NCBI RefSeq assembly: GCF_027596085.1
Contig: NW_026553805.1
Coordinates: 26,792 to 90,791, forward strand
Reading direction: 5' to 3'
Source of the DNA: Anoplopoma fimbria
Taxonomy: Eukaryota; Chordata; Actinopteri; Perciformes; Anoplopomatidae
DNA: 64,000 nt
Part shown: positions 11,186 through 24,163 of the stretch, piece after piece
Numbering within the stretch: the stretch's first letter is position 1
Layout of the letters: the number at the start of each line of letters is the position of its first letter
Made by a program: the position numbers and the translations under genes
The notes under the pieces: model-generated
What the model saw: the letters and a program-made list of their open reading frames with translations, nothing else
The model's database searches: none
What the model was told of the DNA's origin: nothing

Positions 11186-14100
11186 CATTGCTATCTTCTT
11201 TTAGACTCAAAATACACACTTGCAGACACATGACCTAAACACTCATTTGCAGCCCAGTCCTCCCAAGACAAATATTTTGAGTAACTTTGGTGACCTAGAT
11301 ACACCAGATGGGAATCGCTGTTTGAATGCATTGTATTGCATACATTGTTTATCACAGAATTTTGTGAGACTGTGGGTTGACCTTCAGACCCTTCCTCTGG
11401 TAGAATGCATCTATCTGCTGCACATTGAGAGCAATATGAAGAGGCTTCAACTATGATGCTCTATTGAACGGTTTTGTGCTCGAGCAGTGATGGAATCTAA
11501 CTAAATCTAAAACTTGTCAGAGGGAAATAAATTATTTTTACATCACTACATCTGACAATAGTAGTTACAAACTATTCTGCAGAATTCCTAATACAAAATA
11601 TAAATCAACTAAAAAACTATGATGTATTATGAAGTAGTATTTAATTATTAAGTATAAAGTAGATAGCTCCACCTTGACCAGCGACATTGAAGTGATTATA
11701 ATTCAATGATTTAAAAGAATATACACACATATAGGTTGTTGATGTGACATGGCATTTTCACTTTCACACAAGATCTAAATGAACATAATTAGTATTGTAA
11801 TCATTTATAATGCTTGGATGGTTAAACATGACTGTTTTACATGGTCTTGTTGTTATAAATATTATTATATTGCTTGTTATGAGTGTTATTTTTTCGGGAC
11901 CACAGACCCATGGTGTGACTGTCTCAAGGATGGTTCAATAATTTACAACTTTTGTAAAATACAGTAGTTTATTTACATTTTAACATCATTGATAATACCA
12001 ACTAATTGCATACGGCTTAGATTGAAGCCCAAAATGTAAACTTGCATCTGCCCGTCAGGCTGATGTGATGAACATCTCCGTGCTGAACATTCTGCTGTTC
12101 ATCTCCGTGAATGAACCAGAGGTTGCATCTCTTTGAGGAGATTTGGGTAAAGGAGGGGTGACACGCCAAAGATGACCCTCCACTTGATGAACTAAATTTC
12201 AAAAAGTGCTTAAAATATTCCTGAAAATACAGTGGTTAGGTCACGTTCTAAAATGTATTTATTAAAGTCTACAATTATTTTATAAACGGGACATTAACAG
12301 CTGCAAGACATTGTCTATATAGGCCCATTGTGGTTTGTGATTTATTTTGAAGACATTAAAACGTTTCAAAAACATTTCCCCCTGATTTCTTTCCCTAATC
12401 ACACCCTGTATATTATATTATTACATTTTTTTAATACATTAGCTTGGATATGGAATGTTGCGTGAACGTAACTAGCTGTACATCAAACCCTTTTCATAGC
12501 ACACATCCAGATGCGCCACTAATTTTGTCTACCATAGAGAATGCTACATACAGTATGCTAGCAAAATAAATATGGAAAGAACCAGCCAGAGGAGAGAGAA
12601 GACCATTGAGAAGGTTGAAGGTTTATAAAGTAGCTTTTGTAAACATAAGTGTGTATAAATGCTAAGCGTTTTCCTGATCAGTTTATTAAAAAAAGGTTTA
12701 GTTTTCATAAAACTTTGATGGATTTGAAGTTGCCAATTAACAGAAACGTGTTCATTAAAAAAAGTACTTTATATTATTTTGTATCATTTGCTGCTCATCT
12801 TAGATTGCAGCTAAATAATGAGTAAGGACAAACTTTTGATAGTTGATTAATCTTTCAATTTTTATTCTAATTCAATTAATTGATATTCTGTAAACCATCA
12901 ATAAACAATGAAAAGTCCCTTTTACATTTACTTTGAGCCCAAGGTACAGTCCCCAGGGAAACCCAAAGTTATTCATTTTACTATAATGTAAGGACAAGGA
13001 GAAGTTGCAACATTTCACATTTGGGAGGCCGGAGCCAACAATTACGCGAAAAATATTTTCTGATTGATTTGCTGTTGATAGACTAATAGATGAATAGTCA
13101 AATGTTTGCTGTTCTACACGGATTAGAGGTGTCCTTGCTTTCTCAAGGCGGGGACATGCTTTTTTGGGGAGCATATTAAAGGTTTGTGGGGGCCAGAGAT
13201 GTTTGCCTGGCTTCCTTTACACTTCAATGCAATTTTGCTTTTTCTGTTTCGCTAGTCAGCCTGTTTGACGGTCAAAGGGTGAGTGTTGGGATGTCCATAA
13301 CACCCTTATTTGTGTAGATTTGCATGGATATACTGTATACATTTCACAAAAGTGAAACTGAATCTTTAAGTTTTAGTTGAGACAGTTTGAGAGTTGGTAC
13401 ACAGAACCAGTCGCTAGCTCTCCCTCCTCTCTCCCAGTCACATTCACTCCCAAGTGTTTTCGCCTCTTCTGGCAGTTTGACTGGCATGCTGGGAGAGGAG
13501 CAAGGAAATCAAATTCTCTCCTTCTCCAGCCTGGAGACTTAGACACCTCATATCTGACTCCTTCACGCTCTCTGCTCTCACTTTTTTTTCTGTCTCTTGT
13601 CTTGCTTTCCTCACTGCCAACTAGCCCTCTCTCCCTCCCCTCTGAACCTTCCCTTTGCTCTTTCCTCTCTTCTTTGTGTCTTGGCATCTCTCTGTACAGG
13701 AGTCAGGAGACCTGTCCTGCTACAACCCCTGCCACTCTCCATTCATCTCTCCCTTGCTTGCTCTCCTCCTCCCTCTCCTGGGAGGAAGGGAGCAAGCCTT
13801 GCCTCTCGTTTTCCTTTCATCATCGTCCTCTGCCATTTTTCATGCATTTCTCCTTCTTCGCTCAACTCTTTCTCCATGCTGCACATACTCCTCTGCTCTA
13901 TTTATCACCCTTCCCATGAAGCTCATCCCCATTCCAATTTTTCTACAGTGCTTGTGTAGTGAACAACTGAGCCTTTTATTGTCACCTCACCTGTTGGAGT
14001 GGGGAAGATAAATAACAAGCTAAGCTGTTAGTTATCTTAGCGCTTACCCAAATACAACATAAAAGTGAGCAACCTGTTACCTTACTGTGTGTCTAAGCGT

Positions 14101-16550
14101 AGAATAGCGGCTGAGAGGTGGCGGTGCACTCAGCTGTGGGTGTAATGATATTTCTGCCAAACCAAAAACACAATCGTAGAGGATGTAACTTAATTTTGGG
14201 GTGAATTAAGGTGAAAGAAGAAAATCTTGCTACTGTACATAACGAACAGCGATGAATTTAACTGCAGGTTTTGTGTCCCAAACAGCTCTTATTAAACCTC
14301 TTTGGCAACATAAACACACAAAGACAGCACATAGCACTGACCGCGTGACAGACGCAATGGTAACGGGGACTTCAACCCAAGTCAATGACGTAAGCTTTAA
14401 TTAATGTTTCCATTACATTCAACTAATGTTTAAATGTTTTATGGTAACAGAATGATAATGTTACAGTTAACTTAGTAGCGGGCAGCCGGTGTACATGTTG
14501 TGTAGATGTGCATTTACAGTCAGTCAGCTGACAATAACATTATGTTTGATGATTATGTTATGATGGAGTCAAAAAAATCATCTTACTTATGTTAACCACT
14601 TATTTACTTATTTACTGCTCTTCACCCCCTATGGGTAATAAGCCTTAAATGAGATTTCTCCATCACATTTGTCATTGACAACATGCAATGCCTGTAGATT
14701 GTACTGACCGATTACTGGAAATGGGCATAAATGCACGAAAAATGTACACAACATTTAAAATGGTACAATGCAGACATTGGGGATGCAGCCATGCACTGAG
14801 GATAAAAGGGAAATTTAACAAATATTTATTTGATCAGATATTTCCCAAGTGTGGCTTGTGAATAAATGTAAAAAGGAGTGTAGCAAAAATACATTTACTC
14901 AACTGCTGTACTTGAGTATCCAAGCAGGTGTGAGATTGATTTTAGAATGACAAAGATGGCACTGATAAATATGTGCGGTTTGGCCAAGAGGTAGTTAATG
15001 ATTTAACTTTTTATGAGGTGTTCATGATTTCCTGGTAAGAAACAGCGGCACAGGATTCTCAACTGGGACAAAACCAGCAGACCCCGAGGGCAATGTCTCC
15101 TGTGCTTAGGCTCTTAATAGACTCTGAATCAACGCGAGCATAAATTCACCATTCACTCTGCCTCCCCTTTTGGCACTGGGTTACATTTTAAATAGAAAAA
15201 TAAAGACATTTTAAATCATTAAAATAAAATCATTGAGAGAGTGTCTAAGGGTGATACATTTATCATTTCACAATGCTTTTAACCATCAGCCAACCATGTA
15301 GGCTACGTGATACAAATTATGCTCTTGTGAATAACAAAGGGTTTTCTAATGGTTTCCACTGACTCTAGCTGTCCACACACACACAGGGAGCGTAGCAGAG
15401 GACACAGGTGAAGATAAGTTTGGTCGAAGTGATGTAATGTGGCCCCATTTAATTTTATGTGGAGTGAGCACTGTGCCAGACTCCTTTCAAAAAGTAGCCT
15501 TTTAAATGGTACATTGCTTCTTGTTGTTGTTGTTGCTTGATAGCTAGCTTTCTTCCATGTGATGACAAGGCTACAGATGTAATTCGGTAGAAAAAATGTT
15601 TGTTCCTACATGAAACTGCTCACAAGGTCTATGGATTATCTGGAGTAACCGCAGGGCTTGACATTGAGCTTTTTTAGCCCCCTGCCCTTCTAGCAGGTAG
15701 CTGAGATGTTTTACTTGCCCAATAGCCAGACTTGCTTGTCCGAAATGGAAAATGAAGGCCTATCAAGAAATAAATAAAATTTTGGGACAAAACATTCTAA
15801 AAGGTATCCTTATACTTTGTTATTTTCACACATATTTGTTAGATGATCCAAATGATAAGGAAATACATTATTGTATTTTTATGTAAATATTTGCTTTGAT
15901 TAAACATTTTTGGGGGGCATAATTAGTTCTAATTCTGCATTTTAAGTTACTTATTGCTAGTTTTAGAAAGTTGATGTTACCTGTTAGGTTTGTTATAATC
16001 AGGAATGTGCTAGGGAGAGACCTTAGGCTGCGTGCACTCATAAAAGATCTTAAGGAGAACTGATAGATGAATGTTGCGTTTGTGCACTGTAATCACTCAT
16101 TTTAAGTTGCAACGACTATTTTGGGGGCTCATCCGCGATGTCTACTTAAGTGTTCCCTAATACTGCCTCTCTGGGTCAACTGTGCTCAGCCAGAGACTGA
16201 GCACTGACGACCATACCTCTCTCTGGGCATGGGACACTGACCTCAGTGAGGAGAAGATATCCTGTTGTTGATAGGAGGTCAAAGACTTCTCAATATGGCA
16301 TCCCAAGGGGATAAAATCATTTAAAAAGGTGAGAGCACAATATTTGTTTACAGAAAAGTAGAGCGTTACTAGAGTTAATGATGATGTCTAATAAACATAA
16401 TAACTCAATGATGTCAAAATAGTGCTTAACTAGTAATTATGTCTGATACACTTTTGTAAGAGGTAAAGTGGGAGTTCCCCTTTTAGAGAAAAAAATTGAA
16501 GGCTGTATGAAGTATGAAGGCTGTGTGAAGATAATGTGTGGTAAGAAAAG
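11186..16550. other. tmtc1 intron 2 sequence, no gene
   Basis: No exon was found. The block 13400-13930 is strongly pyrimidine-rich on the plus strand and produces long but compositional open frames in several phases. The remainder is AT-rich intron with no family I can name. Confidence 0.5.
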
Positions 16551-17003
16551 TTGAGACGATGTTTAAAAAGAGCAGAATCGCAAAACAGAAAGAGAGAAGT
16601 GGGTTGGAATCTATTTGTAATGTGGAGGACAGATGCCTTGGTCTGGATCACCAGACCTCGATTTGATACAGTCCCATTGGGTCAAGCAGAACGTAACCTG
16701 GACTGTCCCTATGGTTCTCAAGGCTGGTATCCAGACTCTCCTGAGCAGGTAAATGGACAAAGCCCAGCAATAGGTCTCAATTCTCCTACCCCACACGACG
16801 GACAGACCCAAAGAACCAACAACATCAAAGATGTATCAAGAACTACCTTCCCATCCACGCCTATTGTGTCTGCCAAAACCAGAGATCACGCTGAGAGAGC
16901 CTTACTAATCACCAGTCCATATGAAAAAGGGTGCCAGACTCCCATGGAGCAACAAACTTCAGCACCTGAGGCCCTTCCTCCGGCTGGGCAACTTTGGGTG
17001 TGA
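16551..17003 (+). other. Unidentified 150-codon open frame, probably repeat-derived
   Basis: An open frame from ATG to TGA, rich in Pro, Thr and Gln, with no domain I recognise. It ends in the SINE-like tail at 17000 and lacks splice or promoter context, so I do not regard it as a host gene. It may be the body of an unrecognised retroelement. Confidence 0.25.
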
Positions 17004-17375
17004 ATGGGTGAATGATGATATGTAGTGTAAAAGCGCTTTGAGTGGTTGGAAGACTAGAAAAGCGCTAAACAAGTATAAGTCCATTACCATTTACCATTTC
17101 TCTTTATTATATCTAAATGGTAGTGTTATAATCCAATAGTTGATGATCTGATTTTGTTCACCAAATCAGGAAAAAGACACAGTTACTTGCATTTGTATAA
17201 CACTTTACACATTCATACACTGATGGCAGGGGCTACCATGCAAGGTGCCAGCTGCTAAACTAAACTATTTCACATTCACACCCATCCATATGCCCATGGC
17301 ACAGCCTTCGGGAGCAATTTGGGGTTAAGTGTCTTGCCCAAGGACACATCAACATAGAGTTTTTGCAGAACATGA
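17000..17375. repeat. SINE-related fragments, head to head
   Basis: About 17000-17100 reads in plus orientation 'gaatgggtgaatg...aaagcgctttgagtggttgg', the usual 3' part of a common teleost repeat. About 17190-17375 carries the same family in minus orientation ('cagccttcgggagcaatttg', 'tcttgcccaaggacacat'). The tRNA heads are missing or degraded. Confidence 0.65.
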
Positions 17376-17682
17376 CACAAGAACATGGACTGAGAGAGAA
17401 TGACCCTTCAACCTTAGCTGCAGAGAAGACTGACAACAACACCAAGTATGGGCTTGCCAGACAAGATTCAACCTTTAATCCAGACAATGTGTGAAATGAA
17501 TGGAATCAAAGCATCATTGTTGCTGCAGAAACATGGAAGCCAATTACGTTAGTACCTCTCATAACTTTCCTACTGTTTTGGAACAAGGAAAAAAACGTGA
17601 GTAACAGGCGAACCAGCTTTAGGAGTGACCTAATTTCTTTAAAAATAGATGGATAGTGCGGTCGATCCAATTCATGCCAATG

Positions 17683-17925
17683 TGAAGAGTGGTTCATGTG
17701 AACTTACATTTTTAAAATTTGGAAATTTTACAAATATTAAAAGACACTTAAAAGTGCTAAAATTAGTGAATGTTGTCTGGCATTAGATCATTTTTTTAAA
17801 ATAATGTACACTGACTTTAGGACAGTTGAAATTATTTTTAAGAATGGTGGTGAAAAAAGTTAGTCAGGAGCCTTGCTGTAAAGTATAGTTCTTAGAATGA
17901 AAATTGGAATCGTTACATCTCTGGC
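17683..17925. repeat. Diverged direct repeat, left copy (flanks tmtc1 exon 2)
   Basis: Shares 'tgtgaagagtggttcatgtg' and 'aagtatagttcttagaatga', with similar text between, with 19878-20235. The copies differ by indels and point changes and lie on either side of tmtc1 exon 2. Confidence 0.7.
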
Positions 17926-18205
17926 TGAAGAATTATTTTTGAAGTGCTCCTCAGGATCCCAGCTTGCTGGATGAAGTATTAGAGCTGGTTAAATGGGTGG
18001 CAGTGTTGGCAAAGGTCACTGCTCTTCAATGCAATGGATTTAAAACGTTTCAAATTGGATTAATAAAAAACGTAAACCATTTCTCCTCTTTTTTTTTTTT
18101 ACTTGTTTTCGGTAGTAACTTTGTATTGTGTTCCAGATGTGAAGATGGAACATTGAGGGTTCTTGCATGAACTCCTACAGTTGGTGACAGTTTGTGTATA
18201 CTCAC

Positions 18206-18383
18206 GGCCTCAGTGTGGACGGGATGCACAGCGAAGAGGAGTGCTGTGACGAATGCCAGAAGTGAGTCTTCAAACACAAAGCTTTCACAGGTGTACATAA
18301 GCAGGCAGGTTACAGCGCAGTGCAAACACACGTTGACGATGTGGAAGTAGAGAGGCATCATTCCGCCCAGCAGGATGTTCAAC
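18206..18383 (-). CDS. tmtc1: TMTC1 exon 2
   Basis: A 178-bp minus-strand exon. The acceptor is a CT-rich tract ending ctgccag and the donor gtgagt. It completes the split Lys codon from exon 1 and runs 59 codons, from LNILLGGMMPLYFHIVNVCL to FAVHPVHTEA, ending in phase 0. The segment contains two hydrophobic helices and the conserved HPVHTEA loop of the TMTC family. Comparison with the TMTC1 sequence I remember (NP.YFH.VNV.LHC.VT..LMYTC, AFVTALLFAVHP.HTEAV) favours TMTC1 over TMTC2, 3 and 4. TMTC proteins are ER membrane O-mannosyltransferases for cadherins. Confidence 0.95.
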
Positions 18384-19877
18384 CTGGCAGAGAGAGAGAA
18401 ATATTCAGCATTCTGGGATGAGATGTGAGCTGCATTTGCATTATATCTGACTATGTGAGGGTGTTTATGTTCATGCCTAAATTATTTCAGATATGATTAA
18501 AACTCATACTAACAAAACAGCTAAAGACTGATTGATAAATAAGTGCAGTCAGTGTGAGTCAGTTTCCCATAAACACCAACCTTCTAAAGACCAAAAAGTC
18601 TAAAAACAACCGTTTCTGATAACTCAGGCCGCTGTGGGTTTAAGGTGGGAATCTTTAAGGTCAAAAACCTTTCCTGGGTGAGGTGATGAAGTGTCTTATT
18701 ATCCTCAACTGAGTCTCACTCCAGTCAGTGTAGTGCCGTGAATTTAAAAGGAAAAGAACATGATTGCTTTGAGAGAGAATGTCGGATTTGCCAAACCAAA
18801 CCACACCCTGCCTAAGATCTTCCAGCAGGTAATCCCACAGTGATGAATAACAGTGAGTGACATGTGCATTTTTCACTTGGTTTATCATAATTAGTATTAC
18901 GCTGTGACACTTCCCTCTCCAACCAACAGAATATCAACAACCTGATACTAGCAAACTCAGAAAGAGTGAAGCATTACAGTAGGTCAGGTTCCATCTGTCA
19001 TTCCATAATATTATATTTAAATTGTATTATATTTATATTTGAATTTGAATATTTGAATTTATATTTGTGATTTCAATGAAGGACAAGGGGGTCATTACAT
19101 TTAATCCACAGAGCAGAATTTTTGTTCAAGCTAGCAGCACTTTGTTTAAAACTTTAGTAGTGATCCCAAAGGTTCCCAAATACCCCTTTTAATCAGCCAA
19201 AAACATATATGGGATTCTGTCAGTTAGAGTGGAATAAGATTTTCCATAATAATTTATTTTGCTTGATGCTCCTGAAATGGAAAAAGAGTGAAAACGTTAT
19301 GTTAATGAGTTCATGTTATGTTTAGTAGAACGGCACAAAACCACACCAGGAGAGTAGAACAGAGCACGGGTTCACTTCTTAACTTCTTATCTCAGATTTG
19401 AATTAGTTCTAAAGGGGTCTTCTGTGAGCCCTTGTCCAGTCCATAGTTATGGAAAGAAGGAGACTCTGGCCTTCACTATCCCTCTTCTATTCATAATTCA
19501 ATGAGGAGGGCTGATAACACTTGCTTGAGAGAGCGCATTAACCCTCACCATTATCTCAACCTGACCTTAGCTAATGCTGATCTGCCCTAATAGCTGATGC
19601 TGAGATGAGTGTGAAACAAGTTAAGGTCTGTGAAATGAATTTCCCAGAGGGCCAGGCTGGGGTCTCGACCATTCCATGATGTGAAGGCTTCAGAGAAATA
19701 GAAATTTCTTTTTTGAGGCATTTAGCGGATGTGCTCATCCAGAGAGACATACAATGAGGGAGCAGGTCAGGGTTCAAGGACATTTTGTGGCTGCTGATGG
19801 ACACATCCACTGGCTGCTGGAGGATACATAAATAACAATAAGCCCAGCCCTGCGTGATGATAATATATATTATCATG

Positions 19878-20235
19878 AGATGTGAAGAGTGGTTCATGTG
19901 GATTTTGAAAAGTCACTGACAAATATTTTGAAAAGTTTAAAATAAATTTTAAAGATACTTAAAAGTGTTGAATTTGAGAATTGTGTCTTGTATTAGATTA
20001 TCAGATAGGGTGCTAATTTTTTGTGTCTGTATGCAAATAATCTGTATAAATGACCACATTAAAATAAAAGGAGAACATTTTGAGTTTGACAGTTTTCACT
20101 GACTTCATCACAGTTGAAACATTTTTCAGGATCGTGGTAAAAAAATAAATAATTCAGTCCAGAGCCCTGCTGTCAAGTATAGTTCTTAGAATGAAATTGG
20201 AAACAGCCGAGAAAATCGCATCGTTGCGTCTATTT
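19878..20235. repeat. Diverged direct repeat, right copy (flanks tmtc1 exon 2)
   Basis: Partner of 17683-17925. A further direct duplication ('gtggctgctgatggacacat', 'ctggctgctggagga', then 'gatgataatat') occurs at about 19789-19870 and 20289-20415, on either side of this copy. The nature of the repeat is unknown. Confidence 0.65.
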
Positions 20236-20489
20236 CAGTGTTATGGATGGTGATGGATCAGTGTCACGCTCAGTGACGTGTCAGGAAGTGTGGCTGCTGA
20301 TGGACACATACTGGCTGCTGGAGGAATCTAATCTGTGACCTCTTTGTGATGGGCCTATATGACCACTACTCTTAAACATGAATAACAATGAGCCTAGCCC
20401 TGCATGATGATAATATTGGCTTTTGTCTGTAGTTGCTAGTCACTTTGTAAGGTGACTAGTGTCACAATACCGAAATTATCATTCATACA

Positions 20490-21390
20490 ATACCATGCAT
20501 CCATTTTCTATCGCTTATAAAGGGCTGGGTCTCGGTGACAGCAGGCAGGCTTAGGACGGTATTCCACTGTCTCTAAGGTTGAGCCTAGCCACCCTATGAA
20601 GGAAGTTCATTTAAGCCTGTGATCTCATTGTTTCTGTTGCTACCCTAAGTTTATGACCATTGGTGAGGGTCGGAACGTAGATTGACTGGTAGATGAAGAG
20701 CCTTGTCTTCAGGCTTAGCTCCATCTTCACCACAACAGCTCGGTTCTACACCTTCATCACTGCTGACACCGCAACTAACATCTATCCATCTCACGATCAA
20801 TTTTACCCTCAGTCGCGTGTAAGAACGAATGAAAATCAGAAACAGGATAGACAACCCTGGCAGACTTGAAATGTGTTTAACTGTGTGCTGAGTTTACATA
20901 TACAGCTCTCACTTTGGTTATACAAGCACTGGATGGCTTGTAGCAACGTCCCCGCTACCCGTATTTCTGCAGAACCCGCCACAGGACTCCCCAGAAGGGA
21001 CACGGTCATAAGCCTTCCCGAAGTCCAGAAAACATATTCAGACTGGCTGGGCAAACTCTCATGACCCCTCTAACAGACCTACAAGGGTAAAGAGCTTGTC
21101 CACTAATCCACGGCCAGGACAGAATCCACATTGCTACTCCTGAATCTGTTGTTCAACAACCTGTTGGAGCCTCCTTTCCAACACACTGAAATAAACTTTC
21201 ATTATGATACCATGATAATTGGAGCATACTGCAGTCCTCCTCTTTAAAAATGGGAACCATTACCCAGTTCTGTCACTCTACTGTCCCCTACCTCTAAGTG
21301 ACACTGCATGTCAGCCAGCATAGCCCAACAATGTCAGGAGCCTTCAACATCTCAGGGCAAATCTCATTCAACCCCGTGTGTTCATATATT
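20490..21390 (-). mobile_element. Old RTE-like LINE fragments
   Basis: The text from 20560 to 20820 is a mutated version of the RTE-like LINE at 39217-40041 (compare 'gagcctagccaccctatgaa' with 'gagcccagccaccctacgaa'). The part from 21090 to 21380 resembles a more upstream segment of the same LINE ('aaaaatgggaaccattaccc'). The frame is destroyed by indels. It is an ancient copy in tmtc1 intron 1. Confidence 0.75.
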
Positions 21391-22934
21391 TTAATATCAG
21401 GACTGGGAAAACTCTTAATTTGGATGAGTTACACGTTCACATTTCTCCACTTTCACATGGCACACTGCTGCTTATAACGGTTAAATCCTTGTAAGAGTTA
21501 GGTACAATCAGTATTGTAAGCTTATTTGTTGAGTTGCCTTTTTGAAAAACGCTCTGAGTGAATTGAAATGCTCTCTCATAAACAGTAATGAAGCATGTCT
21601 AGGGTTTTTATTGCGAAAGATAAGAACAGGAAAAGTAAAAACTATTTTTTAAAAGGTATAACTTCAGCTACAGTCAAAACAAATTGGGCATATTTTAAGC
21701 AACACGAAATGCAGGAAGGAAAAACCATTATGTAGAAGTTATTTTCTATTTAAATTTTTTTACAATGGGAGTGCTGCATATTTACACTATGCTACAAACT
21801 GCAAGGCAATTAGCGCTGCATCTCGGGTGTTTTTCCTGGTCGCCGAGACTTGAAAACACACACACATTGTACAAGACTGGAAGAGTCTATAGGATCTAAT
21901 AATTCCTTACCAAGTGAATTTTAGGGCAGACATTAATATTTAGATTTCTACAAATATAGGCATTATCAGTGACAAATATACATACATATACAACTCTGAA
22001 ATAAATACACTACTTGACTTCAATGAGACACACAAATAGTAGAATGATCGTTTAGAGAAAAAGAAAGCACTTTGAACAAGAAATAATCCCATTAACATTA
22101 TTCATATCATTGACAGCCTCCCTAGGAAAACACCCAAATAGTCTATGAAACAAACACTATTTTTAATGGGAGGTTAAATTTAATGGTGAATGACCATTTG
22201 GTCTCTTAACATAAGAAAGATGATCTCATTTGATGATCGGATGTAGTGCAATAATCACAAAGAAAATATTTGTGAATGGGGAAAATTCACATTTTCAGCA
22301 GAAGATAGAAGAGGAGCAAAACACTGTTGATGGTATTTCCTATATGGTGGTCTATGATAACGTCCAATCATTTCTCGAGAGATATTTTAAAAAATAAAAT
22401 TAAAAATTGCTTATTTAGCAGGAGCTAAATGTATTGCTCAATAGATTGACAGCTGAGATAGGCTCTAGCACCCCTGCGACCCTTAACTGGATAAGCAGGT
22501 TACGGAAAATGGATGGAATGGATGTTTTATACAGGGTTTATGGTGGCTAACTATATGACCAGGAGTAAAAAGAAGATTAAAAATATTCTTACTCATCTTT
22601 TGATGTATAAACTGAAAGCATATATTACTATATGGTTGGCTGCGACCCACAAAATTATACAATTTACAACAAAAAAAAAAAATCAGGATGCATGAAACAG
22701 TTGAAGAATGGGAACAATTCTTATTGTACAAACATTGAAAAAAACTTTAAAGTAAATGTTAGATAGGCCAACAGTTCAATTCAATGCAGCTTTATTGAAA
22801 TTACTTAAATGACTGATGATTTTAAAAAAGTACACAATAAAATTACTATGAATATTAACACAACATTTACATTACACTTCTATTTTAACATAATAATATA
22901 AACATCCTTACATATATATATCCTTTCTTGGACA
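21391..22934. other. tmtc1 intron 1 sequence, no gene
   Basis: No exon was recognised. About 22436-22530 carries a common fish repeat tail ('gacagctgagataggctcta', ending in ggatggaatggat). Confidence 0.5.
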
Positions 22935-23952
22935 TACAGCGGGTAAAATAAGTATTGAACACGTCACCATTTTTCTCAGTAAATATATTTCTAAAGGTGC
23001 TATTGACATGACATTTTCACCAGATGTCGGTAACAACCCAAGTAATCCATACATACAAAGAACAAAAACAAATAAGTTCAGAAATTAAGTTATGTGTAAT
23101 AAAATGGAATGACACAGGGAAAAAGTATTTAACACATGAAGAAAGGGAGGTGCAAAAAGGCATGGAAAGCCACGACACCAGCTGAAATCTATCAGTAATT
23201 AGAAAGCAATCCTTCCCCTTGTCAGTACAAATTAATATCAGCTGGTTCAGTCCCAGCTGATGGCCTATAAAAAGGTGTCTCATTACCAAGGTGTCACACA
23301 AGAAACATCTCATGATGGGTAAAAGCAAAGAGCTCTCTCAAGACCTTCGCAACCTTATTGTTGCAAAACATACTGATGGCATTGGTTACAGAAGGATTTC
23401 TAAACTTCTGAATGTTCCAGTGAGCACTGTTGGGGCCATAATCCAGAAGTGGAAAGAACATAATTTCACCATAAACCGGCCACGACCAGGTGCTCCTCGC
23501 AAGATTTCTGACAGAGGAGTGAATAGAATTATCAGAAGAGTTGTCCAAGAGCCAAGGACCACTTGTGGAGAGCTTCAGAAAGACCTGGAATTAGCAGGTA
23601 CAATTGTTTCAAAGAAAACAATAAGTAACAGCACTCAACCGCTGTGGCCTGTATGCACGCTCACCACGGAAGACTCCATTGCTGAAGAAAAAGCATGAAG
23701 CTTCTTGAAGCTGTCATTACCAACAAAGGCTTTTGTATGAAGTATTAAATAAATTTCAGTAAGCGTGTTCAATACTTTTCCCCTGTGTCATTACATTTTG
23801 TTACACATAACTTAATTTCTGAACTTATTTGTTTTGTTTTTTGTATGTATGATTACTTGGGTTGTTGCCGACATCTGGTGAAAATATCATGTCAGTAGCA
23901 CCTTTAAAAATATATTTACTGAGAAAAATGGTGACGTGTTCAATACTTATTT
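22935..23952 (+). mobile_element. Tc1/mariner element, copy B (internally deleted)
   Basis: The left end starts TACAGCGGGTAAAATAAG. The right end carries the inverted form but loses the last bases after 'caatacttatttt'. The transposase keeps only its N-terminal DNA-binding half, and the catalytic region is deleted near 23700. It belongs to the same family as copy D at 47674. Confidence 0.9.
23315..23698 (+). pseudogene. Tc1 transposase N-terminal remnant
   Basis: The frame opens MGKSKELSQDLRNLIVAKH and continues through a paired helix-turn-helix and the basic linker RPRPGAPRKIS. After TIVSKKTISN a frameshift leads to a stop at 23698, and the following sequence jumps to the element's 3' end. 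No DDE motif remains, so it cannot be a transposase; it may still bind related terminal repeats if expressed. Confidence 0.88.
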
Positions 23953-24163
23953 TTTGAAACTAAGCATTAACGACACGAGTACATTGAGTGAGACAGACGC
24001 AGTGTCCTCTGTGAGCGTGAGACTGGAGAGGTGAAGGAGAGATAATTAAGCTCTGTCTCTCTGCTGGTTAGTGACCATGCAGCGGTAGTAGCAGCAGCAG
24101 CAGCATGCTTTTTTTCCTCTAATATACTTTTTTTCAGTGTACAACCCAATCACTGATGGCATA

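Noticed and set aside
13377..14011. Overlapping open frames of up to 180 codons
   Set aside because: The sequence is pyrimidine-rich and open in several frames; low-complexity Leu/Ser/Pro products only.
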